DNA of 64,000 bases. Source: Streptomyces sp. WMMB303. GTDB taxonomy: Bacteria; Actinomycetota; Actinomycetes; Streptomycetales; Streptomycetaceae. The notes below the pieces were generated by a model, which was given only the letters and a program-made list of their open reading frames with translations, made no database searches and was not told the DNA's origin. The stretch lies in contig NZ_JARKIN010000001.1 in assembly GCF_029351045.1 (NCBI RefSeq), forward strand, positions 4,018,501 through 4,082,500. The letters run 5' to 3'. Shown here piece by piece: positions 50,178 to 58,784 of this stretch. The stretch's first letter is position 1, and each line of letters starts with the position of its first letter. The translations under genes and the position numbers were made by a program.

Positions 50178-51500
50178 ATGACCACCACCGTCAAGATTCA
50201 GCCGCGCGCCCTCGTCCGTGCCTCCGGAGGCCCCGGCTATGCCGTCGCCCTGGTCGTGGACGCGCTCGGCACCGGCCTGCTCCGGCCCCTTCTGCTGCTC
50301 TACGGGGTGTCCGTGCTGAGGCTCTCCGCACCGGCCACCGGCATCGCCATGACGCTCGGCGCCGTCGTGGGTCTGGTGTGCATGCCCGCGGTCGGCCGAT
50401 GGCTGGACCGGGGCGCACGCAGCACGGTCGTGGCGGCTTCGATGCTGGTGCGGGTGCTGGGCGTGGCGCTGCTGCTGGCCGCCCCGGCGGGGAACGTCTG
50501 GCTGTTCGCGACAGCCGCGCTCTTCCTCGGCATCGGCAACCAGGCATGGCCGGCCGCTCACGCCGCCCTCGTGGCCACGGTCGCCCACGGCCGGGAGCGC
50601 GACGTCGCCCTCGCGGGGGGCCGCGCCCTGCGCAACGCCGGTCTGGGCACCGGTGCCCTCCTCGCCACCGCATGCCTGGCGGGCGGCACCACCGCGTTGC
50701 AGGCGCTGGCAGCAGTCACCGGGCTCGCCTACCTCGCGGCGGCGGCCCTGGCGTGGTCGGTCCATGTGCAGGCGCATCCGGCAGCCGCCGAGGCCGAGGA
50801 CGGGGGCGGCGAGCCCGCGCCCCGGATGCGCACGCTCCTGGCCGCCAACATCATCTATGTCTTCTGCCTCAACGTGCCCGAGGTCGCGCTCCCCCTTGTC
50901 CTGGTGACGCAGTTGCACGCCTCCCCGGTGTGGTCGGGCGCCATCTTCGTGGCCAACACGGTGCTGGTGGTCACCCTGCAGGTACCGGTCACCGTCCTGA
51001 TGTCCCGCTTTTCCCGCCGGTCCGTGCTGGCCCTCGCCGGCGTGGTACTCACCGTGTCCTATCTCGGCTTCCTCGTGGCCACGTCGCTGGGACACGGCTG
51101 GGGCGCCCCGGCCGTCGCAGCGGTGTCCGTGGTCTGCACCCTCGGCGAGATCGGCTACGCGGGCAGCGCCACGGCGCTCGTCACCGCGCTCGCCCCGGCG
51201 CATGTCCTGGGGCGCGCCCTCGCCCGCTTCCAGCTCTCCACGGGTTTCGGCCTCGCCGTCTCCCCCGCGGCCCTGACCGCTCTCGCCCCGCACGGTCCGG
51301 CTGCTCTCTGGGGCACCCTCGCCGCCGCGACGCTCCTCTCCACCGGTGCCGTCGCCGCCGAGCGGGATCGGGAAGGGATCTCACCGGCTGCCACCGGGCC
51401 GAGCCGGGCTCGTGAGCAGGGGGAGGCGGGCACCTCCCGGCCGGGAGTGGTGGGGAGCCGTCCGGCCGGGAGGGGAGGAGGCGTCAGCCGCCGATGTTGA
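50178..51500 (+). CDS. MFS transporter
   Basis: A 440-residue major facilitator with 12 predicted helices (GYAVALVVDALGTGLLRPLL, GRWLDRGARSTVVAAS, FLGIGNQAWPAAHAALVATV). GRWLDRG between helices 2 and 3 is the typical MFS loop motif. A basic, Gly/Ser-rich tail of about 45 residues follows the last helix. ATG 50178 is favoured over 50145 because MTTTVKI begins normally. It diverges from the ArsR regulator and its 3' end overlaps the LPMO stop by 17 nt. It is likely an exporter of a toxic compound; substrate unknown. Confidence 0.88.
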   Translation: MTTTVKIQPRALVRASGGPGYAVALVVDALGTGLLRPLLLLYGVSVLRLSAPATGIAMTLGAVVGLVCMPAVGRWLDRGARSTVVAASMLVRVLGVALLLAAPAGNVWLFATAALFLGIGNQAWPAAHAALVATVAHGRERDVALAGGRALRNAGLGTGALLATACLAGGTTALQALAAVTGLAYLAAAALAWSVHVQAHPAAAEAEDGGGEPAPRMRTLLAANIIYVFCLNVPEVALPLVLVTQLHASPVWSGAIFVANTVLVVTLQVPVTVLMSRFSRRSVLALAGVVLTVSYLGFLVATSLGHGWGAPAVAAVSVVCTLGEIGYAGSATALVTALAPAHVLGRALARFQLSTGFGLAVSPAALTALAPHGPAALWGTLAAATLLSTGAVAAERDREGISPAATGPSRAREQGEAGTSRPGVVGSRPAGRGGGVSRRC

Positions 51501-52014
51501 CGTCGACGCAGGCGTAGAAGGCGTTCGCGGTGTCCGCGACGTTCCAGACCGCGAGCACCTTCTGCTTACCGGTGAAGCCCTGGAATCCGACGTGGTGGGA
51601 GACGTACTGCGGAGGCTGCGCTCCCCCGTCGTCGAACTCGGCGATCTTGGTGTTGCCGATGAAGTACTGCCAGGTGGTCGTGCGGTGCCGGGCCGTCAGC
51701 TTCCAGTTGAAGGTGGCCGAGCTGCCGACGTCGGTGACCTTCCAGCCCTTGCTGTCGTCGCGCAGTTCGGCGAAGCGCTCATTGCCGCCCGCACAGTCCT
51801 TGAGCCCCTTGGGGCCCTCGACGCTCTGCGGCTCCCACTTGATCGAGCCGCAGGAGACGGTGCCGTTGGCACACTGGGCCTGCCTGCTGGCCGGGTTGGT
51901 GATCCAGCCGTGCGCGGAGGCCGGGGTCGCGGTGAGACCGAGAACCAGTACCGGGGCGAGACCGGCACCCGCCAGGGCCGCTAACTTCCTTCTGGTACGC
52001 GATGTTCGGTGCAT
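51484..52014 (-). CDS. Secreted AA10 lytic polysaccharide monooxygenase (chitin-binding)
   Basis: A 176-residue protein. A signal peptide covers about residues 1-34 and ends ATPASA, so the mature chain begins His-Gly-Trp, the N-terminal His that forms the copper brace. The second brace His is probably in VSHHVGFQ. Other AA10 signatures are NPASRQAQCANG, FNWKLTARHRTTTWQYFI and VWNVADTANAFYACVDVNI. AA10 enzymes cleave crystalline chitin or cellulose oxidatively. The short single-domain size fits chitin-active small LPMOs. GAAGGAG precedes ATG 52014. A DasR-like element lies 38-53 nt upstream. Confidence 0.95.
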   Translation of the reverse strand: MHRTSRTRRKLAALAGAGLAPVLVLGLTATPASAHGWITNPASRQAQCANGTVSCGSIKWEPQSVEGPKGLKDCAGGNERFAELRDDSKGWKVTDVGSSATFNWKLTARHRTTTWQYFIGNTKIAEFDDGGAQPPQYVSHHVGFQGFTGKQKVLAVWNVADTANAFYACVDVNIGG

Positions 52015-52051
52015 CTCAACTCCTTCGGTGGGGGGAGAGCACACAGTGGGG

Positions 52052-52067
52052 ATTGGTCTAGACTTTA
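52052..52067 (-). promoter_or_regulatory. DasR-responsive-element-like site
   Basis: ATTGGTCTAGACTTTA matches 11 of 16 positions of the DasR consensus ACTGGTCTAGACCAGT, including the whole TGGTCTAGAC core. DasR is the GntR regulator of chitin and N-acetylglucosamine genes in Streptomyces. The site lies upstream of the chitin-active LPMO gene, which fits that regulon. Confidence 0.65.
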
Positions 52068-52085
52068 GCGGCTGACAGGGAACGG

Positions 52086-52925
52086 TCAAGCCTTCGGGAA
52101 GCTGAAGCCGTAGCCCTGGCTCTTGAGCCAGGGCAGCAGCCGGCGCAGCGCCTGGTAGGTCTCGGACCGGTCGCCGCCCCCGTCGTGGAAGAGGATGACC
52201 GCACCGTCCTCCACCTGCTCCTTGGCGTGCCGCACTATCGCGTCGGTCCCCGGGAGCTGCCAGTCCCCCGGGTCGACGATCCAGCCAAGCGGCCGCATCC
52301 CGTGCTCGGCCGCCACCCGTCGGCTGGTGGGGGTGAAGGCGCCGCCCGGCGCACGGTAGTAGTGGACAGGCGCACCTCCCGACGCCTTGTCGATCATGCG
52401 TTTCGCGTCGAGTATCTGCCGCTTCTGGTAGTCGGCCGGCTTGTGGTCCATTCCCGTGTCGTGGTCCACGGAGTGGTCGCACAACCGGTGCCCCTCCGCG
52501 ACGATCCGCTTGACGAGATCGGGATGGCGCTCCGCGTTCGGGCCTATCAGGCAGAAGGTCGCCTTGATGTGGTACTGCCGCAGCAAGTCCAGCGTCCTGG
52601 GCGTCCACTCCGGATGCGGACCGTCGTCCAGGGTGAGTGAGACCGCGCGTCCGCCCTCCGCCGCGTGGTGGCTGATCGTCCGGCTGACCTTCCGCGGAGG
52701 CGCCTTGGGCTTCGCCCGCCCGGCGCCGGACCGCTTCTCCGCCGGTGCGGCGGCGTGCTCGCCCGCGCGCGCGGCACGCACGCTCTGCTCCCAGCCCGGA
52801 TGCCGGCCCGCGGCGGAGGCCCCCGTGTCCGTCCCGACGAACGCCGTCAGCAGCCCGACGGCCACGGTTCCCACCGCGGCGGCCGTCGCCACGGTCGCCG
52901 GCCTGCCACCCCGCTTGCTGTGCAC
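52086..52925 (-). CDS. Secreted polysaccharide deacetylase (NodB fold)
   Basis: A 279-residue enzyme. A signal or anchor sequence spans residues 8-30 (TVATAAAVGTVAVGLLTAF), followed by a Pro/Lys/Ala-rich linker to about residue 90. The NodB domain has SLTLDDGPHPEWTPR (catalytic Asp and metal Asp), HSVDHDTGM (metal His in HSxxH), APGGAFTP (RxPxG variant), and AVILFHDGGGD. These deacetylate chitooligosaccharides or peptidoglycan. GTG 52925 has GGGAG upstream. The LPMO gene lies 71 nt downstream on the same strand, so chitin conversion could be shared. The frame extends to 53972, antisense to the kinase gene. Confidence 0.9.
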   Translation of the reverse strand: MHSKRGGRPATVATAAAVGTVAVGLLTAFVGTDTGASAAGRHPGWEQSVRAARAGEHAAAPAEKRSGAGRAKPKAPPRKVSRTISHHAAEGGRAVSLTLDDGPHPEWTPRTLDLLRQYHIKATFCLIGPNAERHPDLVKRIVAEGHRLCDHSVDHDTGMDHKPADYQKRQILDAKRMIDKASGGAPVHYYRAPGGAFTPTSRRVAAEHGMRPLGWIVDPGDWQLPGTDAIVRHAKEQVEDGAVILFHDGGGDRSETYQALRRLLPWLKSQGYGFSFPKA

Positions 52926-53105
52926 TTCTGCTCCCAACTGCCCGTTTTCACCGTGCTTGTCATACAGGCAGACCCCTCCGGAAGGCCGACGGTTGCAGCC
53001 GCGGAGTGAGAGATACGCCGCATTCGGCGCGGGGCTGCACGACAGCCACGCCGGGCACCCTGACAGCCTGGAGGGGAGGACCGACGAGAGCAGGGAGCAC
53101 AGGCG

Positions 53106-53981
53106 ATGGCGACCAGCGTGGCATTCACCGAGGACCTGGCGCGGGAGGTGCTGGCCGCCGCGACGGACGGCGCCGGCGGTACGGCGGAACTGCTGTCCCT
53201 CGGCGAGAACGCCGTCTTCGCACTGGACGGGACCGTCGTACGGATCGGTCGGGACGCGCAGCTGCTGTCCCGCGCCGAGCACGAGCTGCGAGTCGCCACC
53301 TGGCTGGAGAGCGAGGGAGTGCCCGCCGTCCGCGCAGCGGAGCCGGAGGCCCGCCTGGTCGGTGGGCACCCGGTCACCTTCTGGCAGCGGCTGCCCGCCG
53401 CGGTGCGCCCGGCCGGGCCCGCGGACCTGGCCGGACTGCTGCGGCTCGTGCACGCGCTGCCCGAGCCCCCGTTCACGCTGCCGCCCCGGGAACTGCTGGG
53501 CGGCGTCGAGCGCTGGCTGCGGCTGGCCGGGGACGCGGTGCCGCGCGAGGACGCGGCGTTCCTGCGGGCGCGCCGGGACGACATCCTCGCCGCACTGCCC
53601 GGACTCGTCCCCCACCTGCCGCCCGGCCCGCTGCACGGGGACGCCCTGCCCCGCAACGTCCACATCACCCCGCAGGGGCCACTGCTGGTGGACCTGGAGA
53701 CGTTCTCCTCCGATCTGCGCGAGCACGATCTGGTCGTGATGACGCTCAGCCGCGACCGGTACGGGCTGCCGGCCGCGGAGTACGAGTCGTTCTGCGCCGG
53801 CTACGGCTGGGACGTGCGCGAATGGGAGGGGTGTGCGGTGCTCCGCGGGGCGCGGGAGACCGCGAGTTGCGCATGGGTCTCCCAGCACGCGCCCGGCAAC
53901 CCCGCGGCCCTGAGCGAGTTCCGGCGCAGGGTGGCCTCGCTGCGCGCCTCCGACCCGGCGGTCCGCTGGCATCCGTTCTGA
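53106..53981 (+). CDS. Aminoglycoside-phosphotransferase-fold kinase
   Basis: A 291-residue APH-family kinase. The nucleotide lobe includes LSLGENAVFAL and VVRIGRD; the catalytic loop is LHGDALPRNVHIT (Asp and Asn), and the metal motif is LVDLETFS (DxE in place of DFG). This family phosphorylates small molecules such as aminoglycosides, choline or homoserine, and many members have unknown substrates. ATG 53106 has GGGAG upstream. It has no evident antibiotic-resistance context, so a general small-molecule kinase role is more likely. Confidence 0.85.
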   Translation: MATSVAFTEDLAREVLAAATDGAGGTAELLSLGENAVFALDGTVVRIGRDAQLLSRAEHELRVATWLESEGVPAVRAAEPEARLVGGHPVTFWQRLPAAVRPAGPADLAGLLRLVHALPEPPFTLPPRELLGGVERWLRLAGDAVPREDAAFLRARRDDILAALPGLVPHLPPGPLHGDALPRNVHITPQGPLLVDLETFSSDLREHDLVVMTLSRDRYGLPAAEYESFCAGYGWDVREWEGCAVLRGARETASCAWVSQHAPGNPAALSEFRRRVASLRASDPAVRWHPF

Positions 53982-54044
53982 CTCCGGGCGCGGGTCCGGG
54001 CCGCAGGGTCTTCCGCGCTCCCGGCCCGCCGGCGACGGCCGGCT

Positions 54045-55529
54045 CTACCGCCAGCCCCGCGCCGTCAGTTCCTCGGCGAAGCGGGCGTAGGAGTCTTCCA
54101 GGGCCGCCTTCTCCGCCGGGACCGGCTCGATCAGGCGCCCTTCTCCAGCCATCACCGCGGCGGCCTGCTCCAGCGAGGGGTGCAGGGTGCCGACGGCGGC
54201 CAGCAGCGCGGCACCGAAAGCGGTCTCCGCGCGGTCGGCCACCCGGAGCGGCAGGTCCAGCACAGTGGCGCGGATCCGGTTCCACAGCGGGCTGCGGCTG
54301 CCCCCGCCCGCCGCGTACAGCGGAGCTGTGACGGGCACCCCGAGGGCCCTGACCCGTTCCAGGGCGAGCCGTTCGAGGAAGGCCACCCCCTCCAGGTCCG
54401 CACGGTGCCTGTCGGCGTCGTCGGCGGGGGCGCCCAGCAGAAAGCCGCGCGCGGCAGCCGCCACGAACGGGAAGCGCTCGCCCTCGCGGCGGAGCGGATA
54501 GCTGACGCAGGAGGCGGGGCCGCGTGCGGCCGCCGCCTCGTCGAGCCCGGGCAGGTGTGCGGGGGTGCGGTGGGCCAGCGCCTCGCCCCCGGTGTTGGCG
54601 GCGCCGCCGGGCAGCCACCAGCCCTCCGGGTGCCGATGGCTGTAGAAGGCGCCGGCCGGATCGGTGACCAGCTCGCGGGTGACCCCCTTCAGGACGTAGG
54701 TGGTGCCCAGGACACCGACGAACTGGCCGGGGGCCACCGCGCCGGTGGCGAGCTGTCCCGCGCAGCCGTCGGTCATCCCGAGCCGTACCTCGCAGCCCGC
54801 GGGCAGCCCGGTCTCCGCGGCCGCCTCGGTGCAGACGGTGCCGGCGCAGCTGCCCGGCGGCCGGACCGGGGGCAGCCAGCTCGCCGGGATGCCGAGCGCG
54901 TCCAGGACCTCCGCCGGCCACTCGGCCGTGCGCGGGTCGTAGCCGGTCTTGAGCGCGTGGCTCCAGTCGGCGGCGACCGGCTGCCCGGTGAGGCGGCGGC
55001 CGAGCAGCTCGGGGGTGTGGAGCACCCGCGCGGCGCCCGGGAAGTCGGCCGTGTGCCGGGCGTACCAGGCGGCGCGGCCCAGTGCCGCGGTGGGTCCCAC
55101 CGTGAGCCCGAGGGCCCGCCAGCGGGCGGCGCCGCTGTGCTGCGCCGCGCTGTTGAGGTCCGCGGCCCGACGGTCGTCGTACATCAGTGCGGGGCCCAGC
55201 GGCCGTCCTGCCGCGTCCGCCAGCACGAGGGTTCCGGAGGTGGCGGAGACGGCGACGGCGCGTACCTCGGCACCGCGTGCGGGCAGTGCGGCGGTGGCCC
55301 GGCGCAGCGCCTGTGCCGCGGCGGGCCACCAGCGGGTGGCGTCCTGCTCACTGCGTCCGCCCCCGTCCCGGACCGGTTGCGGCAGCGCAGCGCCGCCCTC
55401 GGCGAGCACTGCCCCGCGGGCGTTCACACAGACGACCCGGACCGCTGCGGTGGCGACGTCGATCCCGGCGACGACCGGGTCCGCCGGAGGGCCGGGGGCG
55501 GTGGCTCCAGGCGCGGCTGGGCTGTGCAT
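54045..55529 (-). CDS. FGGY-family carbohydrate kinase (module kinase 1)
   Basis: A 494-residue FGGY kinase. The first phosphate loop is AGIDVATAAVRVVCVN, unusual because GIDxGT is replaced by GIDVAT. MTDGCAGQLATGAVAPGQFV and LGTTYVLKGV follow; the last ATP-site motif is GGGSRSPLWNRI. Overall it resembles erythritol, xylulose or L-ribulokinase-like members. ATG 55529 has AAGGG upstream. It is the third gene of a minus-strand set after the histidine phosphatase and DeoR regulator. An operator-like AT-rich stretch lies in the gap before it, suggesting repression by the DeoR protein. Confidence 0.88.
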   Translation of the reverse strand: MHSPAAPGATAPGPPADPVVAGIDVATAAVRVVCVNARGAVLAEGGAALPQPVRDGGGRSEQDATRWWPAAAQALRRATAALPARGAEVRAVAVSATSGTLVLADAAGRPLGPALMYDDRRAADLNSAAQHSGAARWRALGLTVGPTAALGRAAWYARHTADFPGAARVLHTPELLGRRLTGQPVAADWSHALKTGYDPRTAEWPAEVLDALGIPASWLPPVRPPGSCAGTVCTEAAAETGLPAGCEVRLGMTDGCAGQLATGAVAPGQFVGVLGTTYVLKGVTRELVTDPAGAFYSHRHPEGWWLPGGAANTGGEALAHRTPAHLPGLDEAAAARGPASCVSYPLRREGERFPFVAAAARGFLLGAPADDADRHRADLEGVAFLERLALERVRALGVPVTAPLYAAGGGSRSPLWNRIRATVLDLPLRVADRAETAFGAALLAAVGTLHPSLEQAAAVMAGEGRLIEPVPAEKAALEDSYARFAEELTARGWR

Positions 55530-55545
55530 GGCATCCCTTTCAGTC

Positions 55546-55574
55546 TTGATGTTAATTTCACATCCAAAATGTGA
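55546..55574 (-). promoter_or_regulatory. AT-rich operator candidate before kinase 1
   Basis: TTGATGT-N5-TCACATC and, overlapping, TCACAT-N5-ATGTGA form imperfect and perfect inverted repeats at 55546-55574, in the short gap between the DeoR gene and kinase 1. The GATGTGA half-site recurs at 57183-57189, upstream of the divergent pair. Repeated GATGTGA half-sites suggest a binding site for the module's DeoR regulator. Confidence 0.5.
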
Positions 55575-55576
55575 TG

Positions 55577-56383
55577 TCACTGCTGGTCGCTCACCTCGGC
55601 GACCCGTACCTCGGCGTGCTCCCGCAGTTCGACCAGCAGGCCGCCGGCCACCCCGTCGTCCACCACGACGTAGTCGAAATCGGCGACCGGGCACAGCCGG
55701 TGCAGCGCCGTGCGGGCGGCCTTGGAGCGGTCCATCAGCAGCGCCGTACGCGTACCGGAGGCGAGCATGGCGCGCTTGACCAGCACCACGTCCTGCTCCT
55801 GGTGGAAGGTCATGTGCGCGTTCATCGCCGAGGTGCTGACCAGCGCCAGGTCGACCGACATCGCCTCGATGGCCTCCACACAGGGAACACCCAGGAACGC
55901 GTCGTGGGTACGGGAGTACTCGCCCCCCAGCGCGACGAGCCGCACCTCCTCGCACCCCGCGAACACCCCCAGCACGCGGCGGGCGTTGGTCAGCACGGTC
56001 AACGGGGTCCGCTCGCGCAGCAGCGCGGCCAGCGCCAGCACCGAGGTGGAGTCGTCCAGCATCACCGACATACCCGGCTCGACCAACTCGGCCGCGGCCC
56101 GCGCCACGGCCTCCTTCTCGGCCACGTGGACACCGAGCCGGTAGTCGAGGTTGCTCTCGAAGACGCTGGTGGGCAGCGCGGAGACGCCACCGCGGAAGCG
56201 CCGCAGCACGCCGCGCGCGGCCAGTGCCTCCAGGTCCCGGTGCACCGTCATCACACTGACACCCATGGCCTGGGCCAGCTCGCCGACGGGCACCGTGCCG
56301 CGCCGGACGACGTGCTCGGCGATGCGCTGCCTGCGGCGCTGCCGGGAGCGGGCGGAGCCGCCCGACGGACCCGGTCCGCTCAC
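55577..56383 (-). CDS. DeoR-family regulator of sugar kinase module
   Basis: A 268-residue regulator. The HTH reads VPVGELAQAMGVSVMTVHRD then LEALAARGVLRRFRGGVSAL, and the sensor has VMLDDSTSVLALAALL, LTNARRVLGVF, VALGGEYSRTHDAFLG and ALLMDRSKAARTALHR, in DeoR order. The effector is expected to be a sugar phosphate made by one of the kinases. The first about 18 residues are Arg/Ser-rich. GTG 56383 overlaps the histidine phosphatase stop by 4 nt, so the two are coupled. Confidence 0.92.
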   Translation of the reverse strand: MSGPGPSGGSARSRQRRRQRIAEHVVRRGTVPVGELAQAMGVSVMTVHRDLEALAARGVLRRFRGGVSALPTSVFESNLDYRLGVHVAEKEAVARAAAELVEPGMSVMLDDSTSVLALAALLRERTPLTVLTNARRVLGVFAGCEEVRLVALGGEYSRTHDAFLGVPCVEAIEAMSVDLALVSTSAMNAHMTFHQEQDVVLVKRAMLASGTRTALLMDRSKAARTALHRLCPVADFDYVVVDDGVAGGLLVELREHAEVRVAEVSDQQ

Positions 56384-57063
56384 GGCCGCTCCTCGGCCCG
56401 CTCGTCACCGCCGGCCGCAGACGGCGGCCCGAGCGCCGCACCCGTGCCGGTGGGGACGTTCAGCGCGCGCAGCGCCGTCCACGCGCCGTCCACGTCGATC
56501 TCGGTGACGGCCGCGTTCTCCAGCCTCGGCAGCACCTGCCGGTAGCGTCCGACCGGGATGCCCAGCAGCGCGCACAGGGCGATCCGGAAGGCGGTGTTGT
56601 GCGCGACCACCAGCACCGTGCGCCCCTCGTGCGCGGCCGCCACCTCGCGCAGCGCCCCGGACACCCGGGAGGCGACAGCCGCAGGCGGCTCGGAACCGGG
56701 GAAGGCTCCGCTCTCCGCGTCCCGCTCGAAGGCACGCACCCGCTCGGGGTCGTCGGCCGCCAGTTCCGCGAGGGTGCGGCCCTCGCCCCAGCCGAAGTCG
56801 CTCTCGCGCAGCCCCTCGTGCACGGCGGGCCGCAGCCCGAGGGCCCGCGCGGCGGGCTGCGCCGTCCGCCTGGCCCGCTCCAGCGGCGAGCTGACCACGG
56901 CGCCGACCGGGTCCCGCCGGGACCGGGCGAGGACCCACCCGGCCAGCTCCTCGGCCTGCTGCCGTCCGGCGTCGGTCAGTGCGATGTCGGAGATCCCGGC
57001 GTACCGGTTCTCGGCGTGCCAGACGGTCTGGCCGTGCCGGACGAGCAGGAGCCGGGCGGTCAT
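56380..57063 (-). CDS. Histidine phosphatase (phosphoglycerate-mutase-like)
   Basis: A 227-residue enzyme with the RHG motif LLLVRHGQTVWH, whose His becomes phosphorylated, then SSPLERARRTA, GLRESDFGWGEGRTL and the second catalytic His in VLVVAHNTAF. The family contains phosphoglycerate mutases, alpha-ribazole phosphatases and sugar-phosphate phosphatases. GGAGG precedes ATG 57063. Because it opens the set ending in an FGGY kinase, it could recycle an overproduced or toxic sugar phosphate; that is inference. A Pro/Gly/Ala tail of about 25 residues follows the domain. Confidence 0.9.
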   Translation of the reverse strand: MTARLLLVRHGQTVWHAENRYAGISDIALTDAGRQQAEELAGWVLARSRRDPVGAVVSSPLERARRTAQPAARALGLRPAVHEGLRESDFGWGEGRTLAELAADDPERVRAFERDAESGAFPGSEPPAAVASRVSGALREVAAAHEGRTVLVVAHNTAFRIALCALLGIPVGRYRQVLPRLENAAVTEIDVDGAWTALRALNVPTGTGAALGPPSAAGGDERAEERP

Positions 57064-57179
57064 ACATCCTCCAGGGACTTCGGAGACTTCGCGGACTTCG
57101 GGGTGAAGGGCGGGTGCGGTGCGGCGCACGGTCTCACCCTGTCGGACTTCTTCACGTGGAGCGCTATAAATATAACAAG

Positions 57180-57189
57180 TTTGATGTGA
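57180..57189. promoter_or_regulatory. Half-site TTTGATGTGA in divergent promoter
   Basis: This AT-rich element lies within the 165-nt gap between the phosphatase (minus) and kinase 2 (plus), immediately after TATAAATATAAC. It shares GATGTGA with the operator candidate at 55546-55574. Confidence 0.4.
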
Positions 57190-57228
57190 GGATAGTGCGA
57201 GCTACCGCAACCGGAAGGGCAAACGGCC

Positions 57229-58695
57229 ATGACCGAAACCGCTGGGGCGATCATCGGTGTCGACATCGGCACCTCCGTCACCAAAGCCGTGGCATTCGGC
57301 CGCGACGGCACCCGCCTGCACGCCGCCGCCCGCCCCTCCACCCTGCTGCGGAGCTCCGGGGGCCGCGTCGAGCAGGACCTGGAAGAGGTGCTGAGCGGTG
57401 TCGCCGAGGTCGTCGCCGAGGTGGGCGGTGCGCTGCCGGAACCGCCCGCGGCGCTCGCTCTGACCGGACAGGGCGACGGGCTGTGGCTGCGCGACGCGCG
57501 GGGGCGGGCCGTGCGGCGGATGATCTCCTGGATGGACGGCCGCGCGGCGCCGCTCGTCGATCGCTGGCAACGGGACGGCACAGTGGCCGAGGTCTTCCGG
57601 CACACCGGCTCCGGCCTGTTCCCCGGCTGCCACGCCCCCCTGCTGGCCTGGCTGCGCGCACACGAGCCCGAGGCGCTGGAGCGTGCGGCGGTCGCCGGCT
57701 ACTGCGTCGACGCGGTGGCCCAGCGGCTAACCGGCACCGTCGGGGTGGACGCCTCCGACGCCACACTGCCCTTCCTCGACCCGGTCACCCGCACCTACGC
57801 GCGCCCGGCGCTGGCCGCCTGCGGTGTCGAGGACGCGGCCGCGCTGCTGCCCGCACCCGCCGCGCCGCACACCGTACTGGCCCTCGACGACGGGGGAGCC
57901 GCGCTGCTGGGCCTGCCCGCCGGGCTGCCGGTCACCTCCGGCCCTTACGACCTGCCCGCCTGCGCCCTCGGCAGCGGGGTGCGGGAGGTGGGCGACGGCC
58001 TGCTGACGGTGGGCACGACACTGGCCTGCCAGGTCCTCACCGACCGGGTGGAGCGGGACCCGGACGGCGAACCGGCCGGGATGAGCCTGTGCACCCCGCA
58101 GCCGGACCGCTGGCTGCGGGCACTGCCCGCGATGGTCGGCACGGCCGGGATCGACTGGGCCCTGGGCATGGTCGGCGCGACCACCGGCGACCTGGAGACC
58201 CTGCTGGACAGCAGCCCCGTCGGGGCCCACGGTGTGGTGGCGCTGCCGTTCCTGTCCGAGGCGGGCGAGCGGGCACCGTTCGTCGCCCCCGCCGCGCGGG
58301 CCTCTTTCGAGGGCATGTCCCTGACGCACGGCCGGGCGGATCTGGTGCGGGCCATGTGCGAGGCGGTCGGCTACGCGGCACGGCACTGCCTGGAGACCGC
58401 GGGCCTGTCGCGAACCCCGGCCGCGTGCGGCGGCGGCACCCGCTCCCCCGGCTGGATGCGGATCTTCGCCGGGATCCTCGGCCGCCCGGTGCGGGTGCCC
58501 GCCGAGCCGGAGGTCGGAGCCAAGGGTGCCGCCCTGGTGGCCCGCAGCGCGCTGGGCGACCCGGTCGACGAGGAGCAGTGGCACGCCGGGTACCGGCTGG
58601 TGGAGCCGGACGAGGCCGACCGGGCCCGGTACGAACAGGGTTACGCGGAGTACCGTGAGCGGGTGGCGGCGGCGCGGGCCCGCTGGGCGGACTGA
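57229..58695 (+). CDS. FGGY-family carbohydrate kinase (module kinase 2)
   Basis: A 488-residue FGGY kinase with the standard first loop IIGVDIGTSVTKAVAFGRDG, central SGPYDLPACALGSGVRE and VGTTLACQVLT, and ATP-site motif GGGTRSPGWMRI. The sequence resembles the L-xylulose, erythritol or L-fuculose kinase branches; assignment to one sugar is not safe. GGAAGGGC precedes ATG 57229. It is divergent from the phosphatase-DeoR-kinase 1 set across a promoter with a GATGTGA half-site. Two different FGGY kinases under one regulator suggest sequential or parallel phosphorylation of two related sugars. Confidence 0.88.
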   Translation: MTETAGAIIGVDIGTSVTKAVAFGRDGTRLHAAARPSTLLRSSGGRVEQDLEEVLSGVAEVVAEVGGALPEPPAALALTGQGDGLWLRDARGRAVRRMISWMDGRAAPLVDRWQRDGTVAEVFRHTGSGLFPGCHAPLLAWLRAHEPEALERAAVAGYCVDAVAQRLTGTVGVDASDATLPFLDPVTRTYARPALAACGVEDAAALLPAPAAPHTVLALDDGGAALLGLPAGLPVTSGPYDLPACALGSGVREVGDGLLTVGTTLACQVLTDRVERDPDGEPAGMSLCTPQPDRWLRALPAMVGTAGIDWALGMVGATTGDLETLLDSSPVGAHGVVALPFLSEAGERAPFVAPAARASFEGMSLTHGRADLVRAMCEAVGYAARHCLETAGLSRTPAACGGGTRSPGWMRIFAGILGRPVRVPAEPEVGAKGAALVARSALGDPVDEEQWHAGYRLVEPDEADRARYEQGYAEYRERVAAARARWAD

Positions 58696-58784
58696 CCCCG
58701 CAGCGACCAGAGTGATGTCGCTTTCCCGCCGGTCCCCCGGTGCGCGAGCGGCGAGACTGGAGGGGAACGCAGAAGGGACGCGCC

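Noticed and set aside
53106..53981. Aminoglycoside resistance gene
   Set aside because: The APH fold is shared by many metabolic kinases and there is no resistance context.
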